Shown: positions 55,860 through 64,000 of the stretch, one piece after another
Layout: each line of letters begins with the position of its first letter
Position numbering within the stretch: the first letter of the stretch is position 1
NCBI RefSeq assembly: GCF_048564905.1
Contig: NC_133007.1
Coordinates: forward strand, 4,092,001 to 4,156,000
Length of the DNA stretch: 64,000 nucleotides
Direction: 5' to 3'
Source of the DNA: Vicugna pacos
Taxonomy: Eukaryota > Chordata > Mammalia > Artiodactyla > Camelidae
Translations under genes and position numbers: made by a program
The notes under the pieces: generated by a model
Databases searched by the model: none
What the model saw: only the letters and a program-made list of their open reading frames with translations
Told to the model about the DNA's origin: nothing

Positions 55860-58800
55860 TCTCCCAAATTTTGACGTGTATTTTCATTTTTATTTAGTTG
55901 TAAATATTTTCTAAATTCTCTTATGATTTCTTCTCTGACTCATTGATTATCCAGAAATGTTTGCTTAATTTCCAAATGTCTAAATACTTTCTTTTTGTGA
56001 TTTCTAATTTAATTCTATTTTGGACAGAAAACATGGTTTGTGTAATTTTTAGCCACGTAAATTTATTGAGATTTGTTTTATGGCCTAGTAAATGCTTATT
56101 TTAGTAAATGTTCCGAATGCACTAAAAAAGAGTGTAATCTACTGTTTAAGGTGGGGTATTCTGAAATGCTGATTAGGTCAAGTTAGTTGACAAAGTTGCT
56201 TAAGACTGTAATATCTTTATTAATTTTGTATACACTTGCTCTCTCAATTACTGAGGGAGAAAATTTGAAATCTCTGACCATGTCTGTGGATTTTCCTATT
56301 TCTCTTTCAGTTTGTTTAACTTTTGCTTTATGTATTTTGGAGCTCTATTTTTGGGTGCAAATATATTAGGACTGTTACATCTTCATGGTAAATTGACTCT
56401 TTATCATTATAAAATGCTTTTTTTTTAAAAATCCCTGGTAATATTTTTTTTCTAAAGTCTACTTCAGCTTCCTTTTTGTTGGTTTTTGCATGGCACAACT
56501 TTCCTCATCATTTTACTCTTTAATAATAGCTTTATTGAGATATAGTTTGCATATCATACAGTTAACTCATTTTAAACCAACCACTAATCTACTTTCTGTC
56601 TCTATGGATTTTCCTATTCTGGACATTTTGTACAAATGTAGGAAGTAGATTAGTGGTTGCCAAGGGCTGGGTGGGTAGGAAAAATAGAGGTGACTGCCAA
56701 AGGATATGTGGTCTCTTTCTGAGGTGATGCCAATGTTCCAAAATTGTACACATTTTCAGGGTTCATTCAGGTTGTAGCATGTATCAGTATTTCATTCCTT
56801 TTCATTGCCAAGTAATCTTCCACTGTATGGATTTCTCACACGTTACTTCTCCATTAATTAGCTGATGGATATTTGAGTTTTCACTTTGGCTATTATACAT
56901 GATGCTATTACAAATGTTCATGCACAAGTTTTTGTATGGGTATGTTTTCATTTCTCTTGGAAATACACCTAGGAGTAGAATTGCTGGGTCATGTAGTAAC
57001 TTCGTATTTAACACTTTGGGGATCTGCCAAATTATTTTCCAAAGTAGCTGCACCACTTTACATTCCCACCAGCAGTGTATGAGGGTTCCAATTTCTCCAC
57101 ATTCTCATGAGCACTTGTTATAATCTGTCTTCTTTATTCTAGCCATGCTAGTGGGCATGTTGTGGTATGTCACTGTGGTTTTGATTTGCTCTTCCCTGAT
57201 GACTAATCATGTGGAATGTCTTTTCATGTGCTCATTGCCATTATCTTCTCTGGAGAAATGTTTATTCAGAACCTCTGATCATTTTAAAATTGAGTTATTT
57301 ATCTTTTACTATTGAGTTATATCAGTTCTTTATATATATTTTAAATGCAAGTACCTTATAGATACACCCTTGCAAACATCGTTCCATGCTGTAGGCGGCC
57401 TTTTCACATTCTTGACGGTGTCCTTTGAAGCAAAAAGATTTACGTTTTGATGATGTCCAGTTTATCTAATTTTCCTTCTGTGGCTTGCATCAAATCTTCT
57501 ATTATTTTCCTTTATTTATCTGTGTCCTTACATGTAAAATGGGTTTCTTATAGATGGTATATAGTTGGATCTTGCTTTTTATTCTGTCTTTTTATTGAAG
57601 CATTTGGACCATTTACATTTAATACAATATTCAATATGTTTGGTTTTAAACTTGTAATTTTGTTACTCTTTTATGTTCACCCCATCCATCGCTTATTTAT
57701 TCTTTCTGTCTTTTTGTATTAATTCATTATGTTTTTAGCATTCAATTTTGTCTCTATTGTCATCTTTAGCATTCAATTGATCCCTATCTATCTACTATCT
57801 TATTACTTATGCCTCTTTTTTATGGTTCCTCTAGAATTTAAAACATACATATTTAACTTGACAAAACTACCTTCAAATAATATTATATCAATTCATACAT
57901 AAGGCTCTTATATTATGTTTCCAGTTCCCTCCTCCTTTCTTTTATGCCATGTTTCTCATTTGTTTTACTTCTACATCTATTATAAATTCCAGAGCATATT
58001 ATTATTAAAAGTAAATTATATTTTAAAGAAAATGAAAAAGGAAAAAATAATTTTATACTTATCTACTTATTTACCATTGTTCTTAATTCCTTTATGGAAA
58101 TCCACATTTCCATCTTGTGTCATGTCTTCTGCCTGAGCAACTTTTTAAAAAACATTTCTTGTAATGTAGATCTCCTAATGAATTGTCATAGTTTTGTCTT
58201 TCTGAGAAAAATTTTACCATTTTTTTCAAAAATATTTTAATTGCATGTGGATTTCTAGGTTGACAATGTTTTTCCCCCTTTTAGTATTTTAAAAATAGTA
58301 GTCCATTGGCTTCTGGTTTACAAAGTTTCTGACCAGAAGTACACAGTAATTCTTATCTTTGTTTCTCTATATAGACTATCTTTATTCTTTGGCAGCTGCT
58401 AAGATATTTTTCTTAATCACTAGTTTTTTAGCACTTTATAATGTGCCTTGTATCACTCTGTATGTGTGCATTTGTATATGTGTGTGATAGCTTCTTTGAT
58501 ATTCTCTGAGCTTCCTGGATCTGTGGGTTTGTATTTTTAATCAGATTTGGAGATGTTTCAGCCATTGAGCCTTCTAATGTTTGCTTTCCCCTTCCCTTGT
58601 CTCTTCTTATTCTGGGACTCCAATTTTATGTATGTTGGACTTCTTGATATTGTCTTACAGGTCACTGAGGTTTTGTTCATTCTTTAAAGTCATTCTTTCC
58701 TGCTTCATTTTGGATACAATTCTATTGCTATGTCTTCAAAGTCATTAGTCTTTTCTTCTGCAGTGTGAAATCTGTTGTTAATCCCCTCCAGTGAATTTTT

Positions 58801-59520
58801 TATTTCAATTATTTTATTTTTCCACCCCAGAAGTTCATTCTAATTAATTCTTCTTTGTATATTCCATTTCTCTCCTCACATGAAGAAATTTCATGTCTTT
58901 ATTTATATACTTGAGCATCATATTAGTAACTATTTTATCATCCTGTAATTTCCAGCATCACTGTAATTTCTGGATCTGTTTTTATTGATTGCCTTTTCTC
59001 CTGGTTAGAGCTCACATTTTCCATCTTCTTATCATATCTAGTAAAAGAAATGATTGATTCTGGACTTTGTAAATCACACTGTTGAACATCTGGATTTTTT
59101 TTTTTTTGCATTCTTTTAAAGAGGGTTGGGTTTTATATTTGTAGATACTCAAGCCAATATCAGATCAAAATAATCTTCTTGAGGTCTGTTTTTAACCTTT
59201 TATATGTAGTGCTAACATAGTTTTTATTCCAGAGAGAGTTCATGTCTACTTCTAAGGTGTGACCTCTCAGGAATCTCCACTAAATGCCCCAGATGATCAC
59301 CAAAGAGTCTGTACTGCAGATGATCAGACTTTGAATGCCTTCATCTCTGTACAGGCTTACAACTCCCCAGCATTCTTTGAACAGCTCTGTGTAATTCCAC
59401 TCCATATGTGTGTAGCTCAGTACTTGGCAAAGATTCAAAGGGACTTTTATGTAGATTTCTGGAGTTTTTTTTTTTAAGCTTCCGCATTTCTGGAACTTTC
59501 TGATCATGTTTTTAAAAGTC
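55860..59520 (-). mobile_element. Ancient LINE-1 mass (L1M), antisense, rearranged
   Basis: ORF2 text in reverse complement is clear at 55900-56510 ('gactcattgattatccagaa', 'aaatttattgagatttgttt', 'ttgggtgcaaatatattagg') and at 56780-57470 ('cacctaggagtagaattgct', 'attcccaccagcagtgtatg', 'tctgtggcttgcatcaaatc'). ORF1/5' text follows at 58800-59250 ('tctggatctgtttttattga', 'ttgccttttctcctggttag'). A short segment at 56640-56760 is in the opposite (sense) direction ('gtagattagtggttgccaag'). Several L1M copies or a rearranged one are likely. T10-12 runs at 59097 and 59467. Confidence 0.7.
56579..56658. repeat. 16-bp perfect inverted repeat with 48-base loop
   Basis: AACCACTAATCTACTT at 56579-56594 is the exact reverse complement of AAGTAGATTAGTGGTT at 56643-56658. 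The arms are the same L1M 3' UTR word in both orientations, so the hairpin is a by-product of opposite L1M pieces lying side by side. Confidence 0.88.
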
Positions 59521-61194
59521 AATAAATTAAATTCATAAATGACTATTATTTCTTAAACATGCCTAACAAACATACAATATAACTAATACAAATAACGAAT
59601 AACAAACCATAACAAACAACTAATCAGATTATCATACAAATGATAACATGCATTACTATGTTATTCACATTGATGACTTACACCTGGATACTTAAGTCAA
59701 TAAAGTAAGTAAAGAAATGAGTATCATTTCTTTGGTACTCACTAACCAAGTAATTTTATTATTATCCAAGTGATAGACTACATTACCCGTCTCAGCCTTG
59801 CTGTATCCCTTCACACAGCTCAGTGACAATTTCTAGGTGGCAGCAACAGCTGCTCGTTCAGACACTCTGCAGCTCCACGTGCTAGTCCTCTGCAAAAGCA
59901 AGCTTAGATTCAGGACATTTCATGTGGCAAAATATGCTCCCATCTCAGTGTGGATTCCCCAAAATCAGAATCTGAAAAGAGAATTTCAGTAGAATTAATT
60001 TATTTGAGTGGTGATTATAGGATGGACATTGAGGGAATAAGAAAATGAAACATAAAGGGAGTAAAGCCAATAAATTGCGAGTTAATGAATTGTGGGTGAT
60101 GGAGGCTTCGTACTTCTGGGGACATTCTGAGAAAATGGATGGAGCACACCTGAGAACTATCCCTCTGAAGGAACAGAAAGCTGAGTTCTTTATTCACCGA
60201 CTCCTGTCTCTCTGGCTGAGGGCTGCTCCTGGGGCACCAGCTCCCAGAACTGTTGGCTATTTCACTCCTTAGAACACAAGGAAGCACAGCTGAGCTAGAT
60301 AATGCCCTCAGATAGAGTCACAGGAACCCATCAGAGTGTGTGGAAACAACCAGCAGGTGACCTGCAGGAGGGGGTATGGGTGGGGCATCAACAGTGTCCC
60401 TCTGTCCTTGAAAACTGGAACTCATTCAGCTCTCCTCTTCTGTTTACCCTAATCAAGTCCAACCATATTAACATCAAAAAAGAAGGGTAATATAAGTCAG
60501 GTGCTCACTAATGGAAGCTTGACCCTGCACAGATACTGTGGGGTGAAAAGAGAGACAAAACAATCACTGACAGTTGCTGAATGGACAAAGGTTAAAAAAC
60601 AGTCCGTAGGCAAACCAAGCTTTTGGCCCCTTTAGCAGATTCCTTCCTTTAACCTGATGTTTATCTGGCTCGAGGTCTGTGATGCAGCTGGGTCTCCATG
60701 GCAGTCAGACTCACGGCTATTGTATTTATATCAAGAGTGGGTGTGGGTGGTGTGCTTTTTAAAGGAAGGGACACAGTCCCAAGCCTGTTCCCAGAGAACG
60801 GTTGTGGCCATTGTACATTTAGTGCTTCAGATTTTCCCCCAAAGGATGTGAAGGGGGGAAGAAAGGGATTCCCACAGCACACAGGTGGTGCAAAGACTCT
60901 AGCCAAGGCAATGGCCACAATGATCAACTCATTTTAATGCCTGAAAGAATCCTGCCCAAACTTATGCAATATAGTCAGCCTTTTATCATTAATTTTAATT
61001 TTTAAGTGAATTCTTAGAGAAACAGTACTCAGGATAGATCCATATGATGGCAGAGTCAGAGACCCCACCAAGATAATTTTGTGGATGTATTTACCCTTAC
61101 CATGTCTAAATCTTGAAGTTCCCTGAGAAGAGAGATGCCTTTATTTTTGTAATGAGAGACAAATCTCAATGACAAGTAGTCCTGTGATAGGCAA
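59521..61194. other. No gene recognised; AT-rich unique DNA and a possible old LTR
   Basis: 59521-59700 is AT-rich with loose AACAAA/ATAAC words. 59938-60480 has features of an old mammalian LTR ('gtggattccccaaaatcaga', 'gctgagggctgctcctgggg'), but I cannot prove it. The short frames after 60650 show no domain. Confidence 0.38.
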
Positions 61195-62400
61195 CAGTCT
61201 GATTTAACTTTATTCATTTATTCATTAATTTAATAGTATCAAGTACTGTTTGAGGTTCTGGGGATATGATAGTGAACAAAATAACCAAAGCACCTGCCTT
61301 CTTGTGGCTTACAATTAATTGGGAGACACCAACAATAAACAAACATATACTAACAAGTGGTCGTAATTGCTAAGGCTCACAATAAATCAAGACAAAGGGT
61401 ATAGGAATGTAGAAGTACAGAAGGTGGCTTCTCTAATAAGGGGACTTTTGAGCACAGTAAAAAGTAAGGAAAGTAAGAGTGGATGTCAATCATATACATA
61501 TCAGTGTTCCAGACTGAGAGATAACACGTGCAAAGATCCTGTGGTAGGGGCATGACTCATAATACTCATAATACCAGAACAGCAGGAGACCAAGAGCAAA
61601 TGAGCTAAGAGAAGTGATAGGAAATAGATATTTGGATGGGGTTAGGACAATTGCAAAGCACGTAGAGCTTATATGAACCAGTGAAGGAATTAGGTCATTG
61701 CAATGAGTGACATATGAAACCAGTATACTTTTAAAAGAACTGCTGTAGTGGAGCAGGAGTGGAAGAGTAGAGAAATTAGGATGCCATTATAACAATCCAG
61801 GCAAGACGGTAGAGGCTTGGACCAGACCAGTACAATAGTTTGGAGATGGTAAGAAGGCACTAAATTGGAGAAAATATATTGCTATTGAACTATATTGATA
61901 TTGTTGATAGTACAGTCACAGGATTTGTTCATATGAATTTGGGATAAAGAGAGGAGTCAAAAATGACTTCAAGATTCTTGACTTAAGCAACTAGAAGAGC
62001 AGAGTTACCATTTATCGATGTCAGGGAAAGCGTGGAAGAAGCAGGGTTGATAGGAGAAATCACACCTTTCATTTTGGTCATAGTAAGTTTGAGATATCTC
62101 TTAAACATTAAAGTGCTAAGATACAGGCAACTGAACATACATGTCTGGACTTCTGGGATAAAGTCCTGACTGGAAATACAAATTCAAGATACATATTCAA
62201 AGCTATGTGATTCAAAGTGATCACCAAGGGAGTGAATGTAGAGATTTCAGAGGAGGAAGGGGGAAAGTGATCAATTATGTCAAATGCTGCTGATGGGACA
62301 AACAAGAGGAAGTTGAGAATTTAACACTGGATTTGTCATCAACACCATTTGGATGTCAGTAATCTTGACAAGTAAGAGGTAAGTGGCTGATACAGGGTCT
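61195..62400 (-). mobile_element. L2 LINE, antisense, about 1.2 kb
   Basis: From left: the reverse 3' tip ('tattcatttattcattaatt', 'gaggttctggggatatgata', 'gtgaacaaaataaccaaagc'), then 'gtgcaaagatcctgtggtag', 'atccaggcaagacggtagag', 'gaggagtcaaaaatgacttc', 'gatcaccaagggagtgaatg' and 'tgtcaaatgctgctgatggg' in consensus order. It covers the 3' UTR and the end of the L2 reverse transcriptase frame. It is decayed and is cut by the LINE-1 that follows. Confidence 0.75.
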
Positions 62401-62420
62401 TTTCATGAAAATAGGCTTCT

Positions 62421-63973
62421 TTATTTTTTTGTATATATATATTTATTGAAGTCTAGTCAGTTTACAATGTTGTGTCAATTTCTGGAGTACAGCACAGTGC
62501 TTCAGTCATACATGAGCATACATATATTCATCTTCATGTTCTTTTTCACCATAAGTTGTTACAAGATATTGAATATAGTTCCCTGTGCTATTTGGTATGA
62601 ACTTGCTGTTTATCTGTTTTATATATATTTGTTAGTATCTGCAAATCTTGAACTCCTAATTTATCCCTTCCCACTCCTTTCCCCCACTGGTAACCATAAG
62701 TTTATTTTCTATGTCTGTGACTCTGTTTCTGTTTTGTAATAAATTCATTTGTCTTTTTTAAAAATACCACATATAAGTGATATCATGTATTTTTCTTTCT
62801 CTTTCTGGCTTACTTCACTTAGAATGATGCTCTCTAGGTCCATACATGTTGCTGCAAAAGGCATTATTTTATTATTTTTTATGCCTGAGTAGTATTCCAT
62901 TGTATAAATATACCACAGCTTCTTTTATCCAACCATTTGTCAATGGACATTTAGGTTATTTCCATGTCTTGGCTATTGTAAATAGGGCTACCATGAATAT
63001 TGAGGTGCATGTATCTTTTTTAATTAAGGTTCCTTCTGGATATAAGCCCAGGAGTGGGATTGCTGGACCATATGATAAGTATTTTCAGTCTGCTGGAGGA
63101 ATAACCCTGTCAGACTTCAGACAATACTGCAGAGCTACAGTAACCAAAACAATACGGTATTGGTGCAAAAACAGACATGGATCAATGGAACAGAATAGAG
63201 AGCTCAGAAATAAACCCACAAACTTTTGGTCAAATAGTCTTAGACAAAGGAGGCAAGAACATACAATGGAGTAAAGAGTCTCTTCAGCAAATGGTGTAGG
63301 GAAAACTGGACAGCTGCATGTAAATCAATGAAGCTAAACACTCCCTCACACCACACAAAAATAAACTCAAAATGACTTAAAGACTTAAACATAACACAAG
63401 ACAGTATAAATCTCTTAGAAGAAAACACAGGCAAAACATTATCTGGCAAAAATCTCAGCAATGTTCTCCTAGGGCAGTCTACCCAGGCAATAGAAATAAA
63501 AGCAAAAATAAGCAAATGAGACCTAATTAAACTTATAAGCTTTTGCACAGCAAAGGAAACCATTAACAAAACAGCAACCTACAGAATGGGAGAATATATG
63601 TGCAAAAGATGAGACTGACAAGAGCTTAATTTCCAGCATATGTAAACAGCCCATAAAACTTAATTATAAAAAAACAAACAACCCAATCCAAAAATGGACA
63701 GAAGACCTAAACAAGCAGTTTTCCAGTGAAGGCATACAAATGGCCAATAAGCACATGAAAAAATGCTCAATATCACTAATTATCAGAGAGATGCAAATCA
63801 ACACTACAGTGAGGTGTCACCTCACACCAGTCAGAATGGCCATCAATCAAAAGTCCAGAAACAAGAAACACTGGAGAGGCTGTGGAGAAAAGGGAACCCT
63901 CCTACACTGTTGGTGGGAATGTAGTTTGATGAAGCCATTATGGAAAACAGTATGAAGATTCATCAAAAGACTA
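62421..63973 (-). mobile_element. LINE-1 with inverted 5' half (twin priming)
   Basis: 62421 to about 63089 is the L1 3' end in reverse complement (T-rich tail, 3' UTR, ORF2 tail up to 'gggattgctggaccatatga'). From about 63090 to 63973 the text switches to sense ORF2, from AGGITLSDFR and ATVTKT through [21 protein letters not shown] and a Cys-rich motif whose first Cys is His ([19 protein letters not shown]), ending at 'ctaaaaatag'. That end is exactly where the antisense part begins in L1 order. AAAATAGGCTTCT repeats exactly at 62408-62420 and 63974-63986. A frame at 62846-63274 crosses the inversion point and is an artefact. Confidence 0.93.
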
Positions 63974-64000
63974 AAAATAGGCTTCTGTATTTCAAAAAGA

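Noticed and set aside
62846-63274. 142-codon plus-strand frame that looks like a new protein
   Set aside because: It reads through the inversion point of a twin-primed LINE-1, joining antisense L1 to ORF2; it is an artefact of the insertion.
1-64000. CRISPR arrays, bacterial operons, riboswitches, phage or plasmid features
   Set aside because: The sequence is mammalian, with SINE, LINE, LTR and MIR content throughout; no regularly spaced repeats or prokaryotic gene layout occur.

Overview
This window is mammalian nuclear DNA, almost certainly from a camelid (camel, llama, alpaca or vicuna). Two tRNA-derived SINEs (23323-23445 and 34560-35210) carry the tRNA-like head and CTCC/CCCC-rich tail I recognise as the camelid Vic-1 type. 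The young LINE-1 3' ends are of the kind seen in even-toed ungulates. I find no host protein-coding exon, no RNA gene, no CRISPR and no operon-like layout. The open frames present are chance frames or pieces of LINE-1 ORF2. The window reads as intergenic or deep-intronic DNA.

Layout. The left third (1-22 kb) is mostly unrecognised sequence sprinkled with ancient MIR and L2 relics, one MER20, one probable CR1/L3 relic, one old LTR (about 4.2-4.8 kb) and three 5'-truncated LINE-1 insertions with target-site duplications (5482-6639, 8107-9533, 13459-13959). The middle (22-50 kb) is a patchwork of nested insertions. An old antisense L1M at 22.3-24.4 kb holds a Vic-1 SINE and an ERV solo LTR. An old sense L1M at 34.4-37.1 kb holds a Vic-1 SINE that is itself split by an ERV solo LTR, plus an MLT1 and another LTR-type repeat. 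In all, seven solo LTRs from two endogenous-retrovirus families lie between 23.5 and 48.9 kb. The ends of all seven can be placed to the base because 4-bp target duplications flank them (four exact, three matching at 3 of 4 bases).

The right part (53-64 kb) is a LINE graveyard. Ancient antisense L1M fragments are broken by a younger, internally deleted LINE-1 (5' region joined to the ORF2 tail). A long antisense L2 follows, and the window ends with a LINE-1 whose 5' half is inverted (a twin-priming product) between exact 13-bp duplications.

No genes work together here. What can be read is the order of insertions: L2 and MIR first, then L1M and MaLR/ERVL-type LTRs, then camelid SINEs, and the class I ERV LTRs and the youngest LINE-1s last. 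The best non-repeat signals are a full match to the CTCF core at 19646-19660, weaker CTCF-like cores at 28067 and 29450, and an RFX X-box-like site at 436. All of these are sequence matches only.
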